Part shown: positions 1-11,172 of the stretch, in pieces
Layout of the letters: each line of letters starts with the position of its first letter
Position numbering within the stretch: the first letter of the stretch is position 1
Source: Neelides folsomi
Taxonomy: Eukaryota > Arthropoda > Collembola > Neelipleona > Neelidae
Assembly (NCBI GenBank): GCA_034687125.1
Contig: JAQGBZ010000478.1
Span: forward strand, 1-43,241
Length of the DNA: 43,241 bases
Direction of reading: 5' to 3'
The notes under the pieces: generated by a model
Database searches by the model: none
What the model saw: the letters and a program-made list of their open reading frames with translations, nothing else
What the model was told of the DNA's origin: nothing
Position numbers and translations under genes: made by a program

Positions 1-976
1 GGGAAAAATGCAAGCTTGATAAATAACAATTTGACATCATGAGGGTGAGACGAGCAGTTGTCGACTAAGAGGAGAATCTTTCTGTTTTTTCTTCTCAGCT
101 CTGAATCCCATTCTTTCAGCCACTTTATAAATATTTCCGATGTCATCCACGATTTTTTATTCGATTTGTAGATAACAGGCAAATTTTCCATTTTTATATT
201 TTTAAAACAACGAGGGTTTTGTGATTTCCCAATCAACAAAATTGGCCGCTTATCAGTTCCGTTGACATTGCTGCAAACCATCAGAGTCACTCTTGATTTT
301 GAAAGTTTTCCTCCTGAGCATCGTGTCCCTTTAAATGAGAGGCTTTTATCTGGGAGCATTTTATAAAACAGTCCGCATTCATCGGCGTTATAAATGTCAT
401 CCTCGTTGTACCCCTTTGAAATCGATGGCCATGTATTTGTCAACCAGGAATCTATGATTTCTTGATTGACTCCAGCACTTTCACCACTGACGTCTTTAAA
501 ACATATTCCGTGCCTCTCTTTAAATCGGTTGATCCATCCGATACTCAATTCTCCATCCGGTTGAAGCTTCAATTCTTTGAGGAAATGCTTAGCCTTTTCC
601 AACATAATCGGCCCATTTATGGGAATGTTTTCAGAACGCTTAGCATTGAACCATTTTAATAGCGCATCGTCAAGAGCCGGGTAATTGTTCTTTCGGAGCT
701 TTTTGACTTTCTGAAATACAATAAATATTATAGATTGTGAATAATCGGGACTATAATTTATTTTCAATTAATATTTTATGGCATTTAATCTATTACCTCT
801 GAAGTTGTGTCAAAATGTCGTTCCAATTGTTGTCGATTCTTGATCAAATTAGTCAGAGTAGAGTTTGCAATATTGAACTTGGCACATATCACTTTCCTTT
901 CAGTCTTATCATCGAGATATTCAAATATTTTTATCTTATCTTTTAAGGTTAATTGAGTTCTCTTAATTTTTGCCAT
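1..976 (-). CDS. Tigger/pogo-type transposase, 5' part, cut by window edge
   Basis: Transposase of the Tigger/pogo group (Tc1-mariner superfamily), which cuts and pastes its own element. Two exons are visible. Exon 1 (976-797) encodes a CENP-B/psq-type helix-turn-helix beginning MAKIKRTQLTLKDKIKIFEY. An 86-bp GT...AG intron (796-711) joins in frame to exon 2 (710 to the edge). Exon 2 carries a second CENP-B/Tc5-type HTH (key residues ALLKWFNAKR and SIGWINRFKERHG), then the DDE domain with NADECGLF (first Asp) and LLVDNCSSH (second Asp). The third acidic residue would lie beyond the left edge. The frame is open throughout, so this part is not obviously dead. The start is the first ATG after the terminal repeat. 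Whether the element is active or complete cannot be judged from here. Confidence 0.88.
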
Positions 977-1265
977 TGTAATTAAATTAAAGAAACTTCA
1001 AATGAACAAAAGGTATATGGTTTTCAAAGTGCTTAAATGCGAATTTCGGCGCTTCTTGCGAAAATCGTTCATTATATCCATACTTACATTGAGGAGGGGA
1101 TCTTAAAACCGTTCACTACATCCGTATTTTCACTATAGCCATAGTTCATTACTCGCGTACTCTTTAACATTATAAAGCCTATCCTTGGGCCAGGGGTGTG
1201 ATTTTTGATTCACTATAACCCGACATTCATTACATCCATATTCATTACATCCGTACTTCACTGTA
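977..1265 (-). mobile_element. Terminal and subterminal repeats of the Tigger-like element
   Basis: Upstream of the transposase ATG, the minus strand begins CAGTGAAGTACGGATGTAAT at 1263, next to a TA (1264-1265) that would be half of a TA target-site duplication. CAGT ends and TA duplications are typical of Tigger/pogo elements. Related motifs (GGATGTAATGAAT and variants such as GGATGTAGTGAA) recur between 1080 and 1263, as subterminal transposase-binding repeats would. The partner terminus lies outside the window, so the exact boundary is inferred. Confidence 0.65.
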
Positions 1266-1531
1266 CCAACATACTCTTACTACGAGTCCAGTAGTAGGTA
1301 TATGCTGTGCGCTGTGTATGAAGAATATGAACTTCATTCAAAACAAGCTGTGGACATAGGAATGTAATACTAATATGCGCCCGGAGGGAATACGTCATCT
1401 CGGGTACAGATTCAAACATCGAACCGTTCAGTATAGCTTATCATTGCTTGTTCATCACTATTGTTATTTCATAATTATTTTAATCATTTATTCGTTTTAA
1501 AATTAAATTACAATCAGTTTATTTAAACAAA

Positions 1532-1903
1532 ATGCCAAATAGCTGTGCTATAGCTGAATGCAAACAGACAGGTAAAAATAAAAGTGTCATATTACATTCA
1601 TTTCCAAAAGACAAAGGCTTGTGCAAATCGTGGATTTTAAAGTGTAAGAGAAAATATAAAATTAATCCAATAACTTCGAGGATATGTTCAGATCATTTTT
1701 TACCTTCTGACTATAAACGTGATTTGCAAAATGAACTCCTTAATTTACTAATCGTGAAGAGATTGAAACCCGAAGCAATTCCGTCTATATTCCCAAAAAG
1801 ACAACAAAATGACAGCAACGAAAGTAAACGAGGAATGCGGGAAGAAAAAAAGAAGAACCGGCATTTAATTAATCAATCGATAGAAGGTATATTCATTTTA
1901 TAA
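1532..1903 (+). CDS. THAP-domain protein or first exon of one
   Basis: The N-terminal ~90 residues form a THAP zinc finger, a C2CH DNA-binding fold used by animal transcription regulators and P-element-type transposases. Visible ligands and core residues are C5, C10, W34, C52 and H55, and the closing AIPSIFP motif follows at about residue 84. The rest is a basic tail (KRGMREEKKKNR). The uninterrupted ORF gives 123 aa, but a splice donor at 1887 (AAG|GTATAT) could end an exon at 1886. An acceptor at 2103 would add only about 20 codons before a stop at 2166. No transposase or other effector domain follows, so it is either a short THAP protein or a relic. The AT-rich leader ends AACAAAATG, a reasonable start context. 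Confidence 0.7.
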   Translation: MPNSCAIAECKQTGKNKSVILHSFPKDKGLCKSWILKCKRKYKINPITSRICSDHFLPSDYKRDLQNELLNLLIVKRLKPEAIPSIFPKRQQNDSNESKRGMREEKKKNRHLINQSIEGIFIL

Positions 1904-2632
1904 TTATAAAATTTATAATTTTAACTATAAATTGGTTATAAATTACATACATGTAATACATACGACTTGCGCATCTTGAACTCTTGGATGTCCCTACCTT
2001 TACTCTCTATGTACCTTGATTCAAAAGCTCTAAATATAAATACAGTATAGTATACAACATCAGCATAGCATTGTGAAACTATCGTTGCTAACATACATTT
2101 CAGTCGAGTCGACGTCTGCCGTCGCGTTGTTTGGTCTGTTATATGACTTATATGTGCAGTGCATTTGAATCTGAAGGTGGAGTTTGGCGTTTGCCATTCG
2201 GCATTCAGTGTTCAGACTGTTCAGAGTTCAGACGCCAATTCAAGACCGTCCAACTCCAGCGGTCGAACCATCCATAATCTCGAGAATTTCAGCAGCCCAA
2301 GTTCATTTGAGAGGTTCGAAGATTATCATTTGCTGAGAAAGGTTATTAATGTTATTATGTTAACTTACAATTAATAAAATTTTATTCCTTTTATAAACAA
2401 TTAGTGCAGTGTAACAATACTTTGCTATTCTCGTACCAAATCACAAAAATATTACTTCAGATTTCAGAATTTAATAATTTCGTATTGGGTAACAGTAACA
2501 TACCTGTTATGTAGTATCACTCAATGACTATATACTTAAATAATTATACACTAACCATAATATGTATGCATAATATCAATTAAATTGTTATTGTTTTAAT
2601 CAGTGTAAATTCTTATTTAGAATTTATTTTGA
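1904..2632. other. Intergenic stretch between the THAP ORF and the NZF gene
   Basis: Mostly AT-rich and without a convincing gene. A more GC-rich island at about 2100-2290 (CGACGTCTGCCGTCGCG and following) precedes the NZF-finger gene. It may hold its promoter or an untranslated first exon, or a terminal exon of the THAP gene. A 71-codon ORF there has no recognisable domain and no favourable context. Confidence 0.4.
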
Positions 2633-3689
2633 ATGGCGATTTCACTTGAGGCTCAACATGCCCAGAAGGTTGAGAACCTTTTAGCACAAACTGAGAGCGC
2701 CGTCAAAAGTCTGTACGATACAATAGATGAGAATGTTAGAAAAAATATGCATGATAAACTTCATTGGCTTTTGGTCCCACTTTATATTGGAACCTCACTC
2801 GAAGAAAAAAAGAATACGCAAATAAACATACTTCGCAAAAATATTTATTTTATTGCGAGAAAAATGAAAAATTGCGAAGAAATTTTAATTCAGCTTGTAC
2901 AACGCGGAGTCGTTCATCCAAAGGAATCACAAGAGATGGTAAGATTTCACATGTTGTTGAGTCTCATAAAACACAAATAGTACATTCATATTACCTACAT
3001 ATTAAAAATATTTGAAATAACTTACATAATAATATGTTTACATATATTTATGTATATTTAAAAGTATATAACACCTTTTGTCATTCATTTATAGTTCGAA
3101 AGAACGGATAACTCCTTGTTGCTTGCAATAAATGTCCTTAAGAATCTTATTTCAAAGGACATTGTGGAATTTAACAAATTAAACGAAGTTCTTGAAATCA
3201 CGGAGAACGCCGAGACGAAAGAAATTTTAGAAAATGCTGCGGTAGCTTTTACTGAGGTAGAACTTTTTCCTGAGGCACCTCGTCGTTCTACGCGGAGTTC
3301 GGTCAGAAATGGTGAAGGTCAACCTAAGATAGCTACAGGAAGAAATGGTATTGTTACTATGAACAATCCTGACAGAATTGGGGGATGGAACTGCAACTTT
3401 TGCACTTTTTTAAATGCACCTGGTATGATTTAAATACACGGTTTTTAAAGCATTAATTTGATTTGGCTAGTTTATTCAATTCAAAAATTTTCATATTATT
3501 ATTAAAACATTATTTTTAGGGGAAACAATCTGCTTGGTTTGTTACAAAACACAAGACCTATACGACGTTGACCTAAACAATGGATCTATCGGGGACCAAA
3601 TTCCAGAAGGAGTTATTAATTGCCTCGGTTGTACATTTACGAACGATTCAACTGCAACTGATTGTATAGTTTGCCAAACACCTTTGTAA
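2633..3689 (+). CDS. 267-aa protein with two C-terminal NZF (RanBP2-type) zinc fingers
   Basis: Three exons (2633-2938, 3095-3422, 3520-3689) join in consistent phase. Residues 1 to about 150 are predicted mostly alpha-helical with no family I recognise. A basic linker (PRRSTRSSVRNG) follows, then two Npl4-type zinc fingers. NZF1 has W200 and C202/C205/C216/C219. NZF2 has C246/C249/C260/C263 but lacks the usual Trp before the first Cys. Both fingers carry the Thr-Phe pair after the second Cys (T206-F207, T250-F251) that ubiquitin-binding NZFs use to contact the Ile44 patch of ubiquitin. A role as a ubiquitin reader is therefore plausible but inferred. Proteins with comparable fingers include HOIL-1, SHARPIN, HOIP/LUBEL, TAB2 and the PUB-domain protein SPATA2/Tamo. 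I cannot assign it to any of these. Confidence 0.8.
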
Positions 3690-4922
3690 AATTAATGTTT
3701 TGTAGTGTTTTTCATCACAAAAGTTTTTAGTATTGAATACTAATTTAATGAGATGTAAATATGTGAAGGGACTATCTACACATTATATGATATTAATTGT
3801 TTATGAATCTAAGATTCAAAGTCTGTCTTAAATTTAATCTCATTTTAATTTCTTTTAAATATTTTATATACCTTTCCTATAGACTTGTTGCAATTCAATG
3901 TAAAAGCTACATTCTCTATCCTTAGTGTTTGATTTAAATAATATTATCATTATAATCATTTCTCATTAGTGCTTACAAATTATATAATATGTTCGAAATT
4001 AAGACTTTTAGAATTACACATACCTTTGAGATTGTTAATATTTGTAATTATTATTAACTATAATTAATTGTCATTTTTTAAACAAATCTATAATTTATCC
4101 ATTTTAATAAAAAAAAGTACTTATTAGATAAAGATTTTCTTAACTTGATAAAAAATAAATGATATCAATTGATAATTTCTACGTTTTTCAATTCTTATGT
4201 TTTATATTAAAAATATAATATTATCTACTCACATTCAGAGTTATATTTATTAATTAATTTTAAAGTTAAATACTAATTTAATATAAGAGAAAACCCTAAT
4301 CCTGAATATACAAACATACATATCATACCTACTTACCTACCTAACATATACGTATAATATAATGTAAAAGAACGATCTCTAATATTGCAAAAATGTACAC
4401 ATAGTTTTCAATAGAATGATGATGGGGCGTAGTAAAACTAAAAGAGTTGCAATGCAATATTATGAACTTGCTCATAGTCAGACTTTTCTTCACGTTAAAT
4501 AAATATTGAGGAATAGAAACAGACAGACAGACTGAGTGAACAGATTGAAAATTTAATCATAATTGTCACCTTGAATAGGACATCTGTCATTAATTAATGT
4601 TCACAATTTGACATTTTATAGGATCTCAATGTAAATCATTTAGCATTTCTCATTCAATACTTTTAAAGATAATTCAAGATATTAAAGGGCCTTCCGATTT
4701 AAACATCTTCAAATGCCAATTAAACTAAAATTTCATTTTTAGCATTTATAAATTATACAGGTAATTTGCATTTAATGGTTTTATTCTTATTTCAATTCAT
4801 TAATTAATATTAAAAATATTAACTTTTTTATTTATTTTATAGGAGATTGTGTTTTATCACTTGAACTAACCGTCAAGTCATTGTAAATACTTATAAGCAG
4901 TTTAATAAAATATCGAAATCTC
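3690..4922. other. Intergenic, AT-rich
   Basis: This holds the 3' UTR of the NZF gene and the promoter or 5' UTR of the GALNT7-type gene. The last intron-like acceptor (TTTTATAG) at about 4842 suggests a non-coding first exon upstream, spliced to an exon carrying the ATG at 4923. I see no ORF with coding character. Confidence 0.4.
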
Positions 4923-7900
4923 ATGAAGCCTATTGCATGGAAGAAGTCAAGGGTTGTGAAACTTGCTGGAGGAGTCGGTTGCGTGATATTAGTTTATTTA
5001 CTTTTCATCAGATCATCTGACAATGAAGGAGTGTCTTCATGGGGTGTTAAAAGTAGTCGACTGAGGGTAATTTCCTTAATCCTAAACTTCCTATTTATAA
5101 TGTACATTAGTATACAAATTATGTTTCAATTTAGGATTCTGCACCAAAGCAATCAACATGGATTACTCCAGGAAAGTTAGGAAACTTTGAACCCCCAGAA
5201 GAACCCATTGGAGATGGACCGGGAGAAGGTGGCAAGGCATATACGCTCCCAGCAGCTCAGCAGAATGAAGCCGACGAATCTGTTGGCGAATATGGGATGA
5301 ATATTGCAGTTTCAAATGTAATTTCTTATGAGAGATCAATCCCCGACACAAGAATGGAAGAGTAAGCTTAATTCCAGATATTTTACTATAATAATATATT
5401 TATGAATAATTACAAGTAATTTGTCATACATCTGTATATTTTATACCATTTCTTTTGATTCAGATGCAAATATTGGAATTATCCCGAGAAAATGGGTCTG
5501 AAAGCGAGCGTCGTTCTTGTCTTCCATAACGAAGGATTTTCAACTTTAATGAGAAATGTTCATACGATTATTAAGAGAAGTCCTCCGGAGATGTTAGAAG
5601 AAATCCTTCTTGTCGATGATTTCAGTGATAAAGGTAGAGTATTTAACAATTTTACAATGATACAATGGGTATGTATGTTTACTCATGTAGAGATTATGAA
5701 GAAATGAAAATTAATGCCATTTAAATATTTTTATATCATAGAGGATTTAAAGGGAAAACTTGAAGATTACATATCACGATTTAATGGAAAAGTTCGTCTT
5801 GTTCGGAATAAAGAGAGAGAAGGCTTAATTCGTACAAGAACAATTGGTGCTGAGAACTCGAAAGGAGACGTCGTTGTGTTTTTAGATGCTCATTGTGAAG
5901 TGAATCGAAATTGGCTTCCACCTCTACTCGCTCCCATTTATCGAGATAGGACAACTTTAACTGTTCCTCTTATTGATGGAGTGGACCATAATACATTTGA
6001 ATACAGACCGGTTTATTCTCCTGGCACTCTTTTCAGGGGGATTTTCGAATGGGGAATGTAAGTTTTTTTGGATTTTTTAACTTATTTGTAATTTTAGATT
6101 CCACAAGAATTTTTCTATCATTCATCGTAAATGATTAATTATTAAAATACTGATATATTTCAAAGGTACTACAAAGAAACTGAACTTCCGACCGAAATGG
6201 AAGCAAATAGAAAACATAAATCGGAGCCATACAAGTGTGTAATTATTCTAATTATGAATAGTTGATTTATTATTATTGCATTTTAAACTTTTAAAGTTAT
6301 ATTAAATATGCCAAATAAATGAAATATTTTATTTTAGGTCCCCAACACATGCTGGTGGATTATTCGCAATAGAACGAAATTATTTTTTAGAACTTGGTGC
6401 TTATGATCCTGGTCTTCTTGTTTGGGGAGGAGAAAACTTTGAGCTTTCTTTTAAAGTCTGGCAATGTGGGGGTTCTATTGAATGGGTTCCTTGCTCAAGA
6501 GTTGGTCATGTTTATCGAGGCTTCATGCCTTACAATTTTGGGAAATTGGCCGAAAAGAGTAAAGGACCTCTTATTACAATTGTAAGTAAATTATCAACAA
6601 GTTCAAGCATTTTCATATGATCAAACTTTTATGTAATTATTAGACAATAATGTTATGAGTATTACTTAATGTTAATAGGAAAGTTATATTACAAATCGTT
6701 TTTCAGAACTATAAAAGAGTCATTGAAGTGTGGTTTGATGAAAAGCATAAAGAGTTTTTTTACACAAGAGAGCCACTGGCGCGATTTTTGGACTCAGGCG
6801 ACATATCTGCTCAATTGGCCATCAAGAAGAAGTTTAACTGTAAATGTAAGTATCCTATTTCAATATTTTGTAATAATATGGTACATAAGATATGTATTAG
6901 TGTATTAAGTTTCCCTTGCTCTCATGTCGGATGATAATATATTTGTGATGTCAGGTTGACATTCTTCTTTTGCTATCCTCTAACATTTATTATGCTTTAA
7001 CAAATTGAACATGCTTATTTTCACAATTTTAGTATAATATTTTTGTTTACTGTTTAGCTCTTTTATATTCATTTCATTTTTTCATAACATGTATTTAATT
7101 TAATTTAGCTTTCCAATGGTTTGTTGACAACGTGGCACCCGACTTACTTGTTAAATATCCTGAACTTCCACCTAATGTCTACTGGGGAGAATTAAAAAAC
7201 AAAGCAACTTCAACTTGTCTCGATACCCTTGGTCGAGCTGCTCCAACAAAAATGGGAGTTTCTGGATGTCATGGCGGAGGAACGAATCAGGTATGGATGA
7301 TAATGATGCCTTCATTGAACATTTCTTCGCTAATTTCTCAACATTCCTTTTTCCAGCTTATGCGGTTGAACGCTAAAGGGCAGCTTGGAGTTGGTGAGCG
7401 TTGTGTGGAAGCCGACAAGAGTTCTGTTAAACTTATTTTCTGCCCAATGGGAGTTGTTAACGGACCGTGGGAATATGATGACGTAAGATTTATAGTTTAT
7501 TCCCAATTTTATCATAGTATTCTATATTAATTTTAAAAATGATTTTTTTAAAATATTGGAATCTTCAATAAGTCATAATCAATGCCGATTACAATTTTTA
7601 TTTTTTCGAATTTGTAATATTCTATTTACATGTAAATGTATATATCCTGGTTGATTTGCTTATGGTTTGAAGTAAATCATAAATCTTTTATTTCCTTATA
7701 TTACCAAGGATTAATGTATTTTTATATACTCGAAAAAAATAAAAATTGTAATCGGAATTGATCATGACTTATTGAAGATTCCATTAATTAAATATAGACG
7801 AAGCAGACAATGCGCCATAAAAAACAAGACAAATGTCTCTCTATTCACCCTACTTCAGGACAACTTATGTTAAGAGAATGTGATGGAGGAAACACTTATC

Positions 7901-7938
7901 ATCAATGGACATTCAAAAAAATCAAATCCAGATATTAA
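4923..7938 (+). CDS. Pgant7: Polypeptide N-acetylgalactosaminyltransferase, GALNT7/Pgant7 type
   Basis: Type II Golgi enzyme of mucin-type O-glycosylation (GT27). GALNT7 prefers peptides that already carry GalNAc. Ten exons join in phase to 585 aa: 4923-5066, 5135-5361, 5464-5633, 5742-6057, 6166-6234, 6338-6581, 6707-6845, 7109-7290, 7357-7482, 7798-7938. Visible features are a short cytoplasmic tail and signal anchor (about 14-30), the GT-A domain with [16 protein letters not shown], the metal-binding D229-A-H231, the Gal/GalNAc-T motif [14 protein letters not shown], and VGHVYR. A C-terminal ricin-type lectin domain has CLD, CVEAD, CLSIH and a final QWTF. Segments [20 protein letters not shown] and [10 protein letters not shown] match the GALNT7 subfamily from memory rather than GALNT1/2. 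Human GALNT7 is longer (about 657 aa), mainly in the stem. Confidence 0.93.
7557..7783. repeat. Long imperfect inverted repeat in GALNT7 intron 9
   Basis: Arms at about 7557-7609 and 7731-7783 are near-perfect reverse complements over roughly 50 bp, for example TGGAATCTTCAATAAGTCAT against ATGACTTATTGAAGATTCCA. The AT-rich spacer is about 120 bp. The structure fills most of the intron (7483-7797) and ends 14 bp before the acceptor. It looks like a MITE or foldback insertion, or a transcribed hairpin. Confidence 0.8.
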
Positions 7939-8626
7939 ACTTTTCACCTTAAATTATTCCTCTACCAATAATGTATAAAATACACATTCCATTTTGAATC
8001 CTTGCTCATTGTACTACTGATATTTAAATACATAATATTATTTATTTGTATTAAACTTCTGTGAATTGATGTTGGTGAATGGTTTCTAATAAGTTTTATA
8101 ATTATTCATGCCAAGTTGACTAATAGTAAGACCAAATTAAAACATTTTACTAGAGTATAATATAATATTAATAGACAGTGAATCTTTTGCAAATACTTCC
8201 AGTTCCAGAGCTCCAGATTATAATGATAATTTTATTTGATATGGTTGGGGGTTGTGTAATAAGCTTTATGGAGGTAGGCAAAGAATTATTAAATTACAAA
8301 ATCTCATTTGTTTAATACATCGAAAATGTGCAATAGAAACTCTCCAATGACCAAGTGTCCATTCTCCTATACTTTAAATAAGACATTTTTAAGATTACTT
8401 GTGTAATTGTTGACTTCCATATTTTGACTGTGTACCAAAATGTTTTACCTTATTAATACTAAAAGTGCCTATCCACTATTACAGAAAATTAATAATATCT
8501 TTTATAAAGAAATGCTAAAATGAACGCTCTATTTTTATTCTATAATTTTGTCAGAAATCGTTTCATATAAAGTAAGTGCATTATGGAATGACTGATTTTA
8601 TAATTAAATATTTTCAATAATTAAAT
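7939..8626. other. Intergenic between convergent genes
   Basis: This holds the 3' UTRs of the GALNT7-type gene (+) and the acidic-protein gene (-). It is AT-rich and I see no gene. Confidence 0.4.
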
Positions 8627-10594
8627 TTAAAACAATGATTTGGTGACTGCCTTGGACTTCAAATCTTCCAGCTTCTCTTCCAAAGCATTGGATTCAACTT
8701 TGAGGGACTCATTAACTGCTGGGTCAAGTTCAATGAAAGCTGATGGGATTTCCTTCTGGCTGGATTCTGCTTCTCTTGGAATTTCATCGCCGTTCAGTTT
8801 CTCTTTGATTTCTCTTGTGGATTCTTCAATAATTTCCAAAACCGTTCCTGAAGCTCGATGTGTGTCAACGGCCGAAACAATTGTTTCCTCAGACATGCTT
8901 ACATTTACATTTTGTCCTGAAATCTTTGCGACAATTTCTTCATTAGGTTCTTGAATGATTGGATTCTGAATTTCAACCTTTTCATCTTCGAAAAATGCTT
9001 CAATATCAACAAAAATGGGTTTATCTTCATTTCTCTGTGGTTCTGTCATTTCGCTCTTTGGCTCTGATTCAAAGTCTTCATTGTCAAAATCTACTGTACA
9101 AGATTCGCTTTCATGCAAATCACTTTCACTCTGAAACTTGCTCATTATTTCTTCTTCGATTTCTTCAAGGCTCATAGGCTTATTTTTCCGTTTCTCGTCG
9201 TGAAATAAAACTTCATCTTTTTCTACCTTTTGACCTTCTTGTTCTTTAAGGAGATTTTCATGTTCATGGTTCTTAATCGCTCCATCTTCATGTTGTTCAA
9301 TGTTCATTTGATCCTTTGTCTCTTTTGGAGCTTGGATTTCATGAGCGTTTTGCTCTTCATATGAATCGTCGATTTTTTGTGCAACAAGCTCGTCCTGAAA
9401 CTTGCTCACTGCTGCTTGATTTACCTGAAAAGATTAAAGCAAAATAAAGTTATAAAGTAAAATTAACTATTAATCAATATATTCTTTTAGATATAAAATT
9501 ACATTATTTAATCAATGAGTTAACCAGCGATTTCATTTAATTACCTTTGACTTTAAACCTTCAAGATTCTCTTCAAAAGCACTCAATTCAACTTTAATGG
9601 ACTCTAATGAATGAAAGCAGATGATATTTCCCCTTGGTCGAATTCTGCTTGGCTGAGAATTTCATCCACATCCAATTTCTCTTTACTTTCTCTTGTCGCT
9701 TCTTCAAGTTGGTTTTCCGAGATCGTTTCGCAAGCTTGGTGTGAATCAATATGGCAAACATCCGTTTCCTCATTGCTTTCATTCAATTCTGAAATCTTAA
9801 CGATAGTTTCCTCAATTGGTTCTTGAGTCAATTCAGGCTGAATCTCAATCCTTTTGGCCATTTCTTCTATTGGTTCTTGAACGATTTCATTTTGAATTTC
9901 AACTTTTTCATTTTGTATAGATTCTTTTACCAGTTCACTTCCTGTCGACAACTCTTCAATTTCAAAAAAATTGTGCTCAACTTCTTTGCTCTTAAGAGCT
10001 TTAGTTACTCTCTTTGATTCCGAGTCGGGGTCTTCATTATCAAAATCAACAGTACATTTAGTATATTGTTCGGTTTGTTCAGTTCCATGCAACTCACTCT
10101 GATTCGGAATCCTCGTCCTTGTTTCTTCTTCGTTTTCAGTGAGGCTTCTTGGCTTAATTTCATTTTTCTTTTCATATAATAAATCTTCGCATTTTTCTTC
10201 CTTTTGTTCTTCATGATCATATTCTTCTTTAGGCACATTTTCTTGCTCTTGTACCTTTCTCGCAACTTCAAATTGTTGTAATTGTTCATCTCTCATTTGA
10301 TTTTGAACATTTTTGCTTTTTGGAGTTTGGATTTTATGGGCTTTTCGCTCTTCATAAAATGAATTTTCAATTTTTTGTGTAAGGTGATCTTCGTGAAATT
10401 TGTTCACTTCTTCTTCATTTACCTCAAAAGTCTTAAAAAATTGAACTTTAGCATTTAATAAAGTAAGATTTTCTATATAATTTTTAAATTAAGTTAAACA
10501 TGAACATCTCACACCTTAATTCTGAGCTTTGAAAGACGCTTATTAAATTCAAAGTTGGTAGGTTCATCGATCCTCCTTTTGATTTCAGCCATTA
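8627..10594 (-). CDS. Acidic Glu/Lys-rich protein with tandemly duplicated large exon
   Basis: I do not recognise the family. Exon 1 (10594 to about 10514) starts ATGGCTGAAATC and encodes 26 residues (MAEIKRRIDEP...KLRIK). Two homologous large exons follow: copy 1 (10422 or 10431 down to 9545) and copy 2 (9424-8627, ending in a stop). They share VN-x3-V-x-KF, QKI-(D/E)-(D/N)S, E-x3-AH-x-IQ-(A/T)-PK, CTVDFDNED and a closing E-x-L-x-x-L-K-S-K. Both are low-complexity, strongly charged and probably disordered or coiled-coil. Copy 1 hits an in-frame TAG at 9606-9604, just after SSAFIH, where it is 16 nt shorter than copy 2. It still keeps a splice donor at 9544. The full product is most likely exon 1 + copy 2 (291 aa), with exon 1 + copy 1 (about 298 aa) as a possible alternative. 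No signal peptide or TM segment is seen. Confidence 0.6.
9545..10422 (-). pseudogene. Exon copy 1 of the acidic gene: frame-broken or alternative terminal exon
   Basis: From the acceptor homologous to that of copy 2 (TTTTGAG|GTAAAT) to its donor (TCAAAG|GTAATT), this exon is 878 nt, which is not a multiple of three. With the 16 nt that copy 2 has and copy 1 lacks, it would be 894 nt and phase-neutral. The simplest reading is duplication of a symmetrical exon, then a small deletion that brought a TAG into frame. Conserved splice sites and long open coding sequence argue it may still be used as an alternative 3' exon. Confidence 0.5.
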
Positions 10595-11172
10595 TGTATG
10601 CGATTCAATTGTATTTTTCACCTCTTGGTGCTCTCGATAACTTCAATAATTGCTGCTCAAAATTTATTGAAATGGACAAAAAACCAATCAATGTATATGT
10701 TTCTATAGTAGGTAATACTTTTTATTAATGTCATTTTCAGTAAGTACAATATTATAACAGGAAGAGAATTTAGTACACGACACATGAGTGACGAGTAGGA
10801 TATTGGTCGTTAAGAAATACAGATCATATAGAAACGTAATGAGTCCATAAGTATTTAAATAGAGATACATACAAATACATAATCATAAGAATCTTTTCTT
10901 TTACTGTGGAAAATGGATGTGAATTGAGTAGGAGTGTGTGTATCGTCTGTCGTCATATAGTGTATCATAGTGACTTCAGCCAAACAAAGCAGCGACGTCC
11001 ATTGCCTTGCATTGTGTCGAGCACACATATTGCTCTTTGTCTTTGGACAGTTTGTATCAACAAATTGCACATTTAAAGTTCTATTCGATCTAAAATTACT
11101 CTTCTTAACATAATAAAGTGATTACTGATTACTGATTACATATAAAAAATTTTCATCATAATTCCAATCTAA
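10595..11172. promoter_or_regulatory. Shared divergent promoter region of the acidic gene and IFT43
   Basis: The two genes start back to back, 578 bp apart, so the segment must hold both promoters and 5' UTRs. A short, more GC-rich portion (about 10930-11070) lies in the middle. I see no clear TATA box for either gene. Confidence 0.45.

Noticed and set aside
462..659. 65-codon plus-strand ORF
   Set aside because: Shadow of the minus-strand Tigger transposase exon 2, which has recognisable HTH and DDE motifs.
10855..11070. 71-codon minus-strand ORF between the acidic gene and IFT43
   Set aside because: Lies in the divergent promoter interval and shows no coding features.
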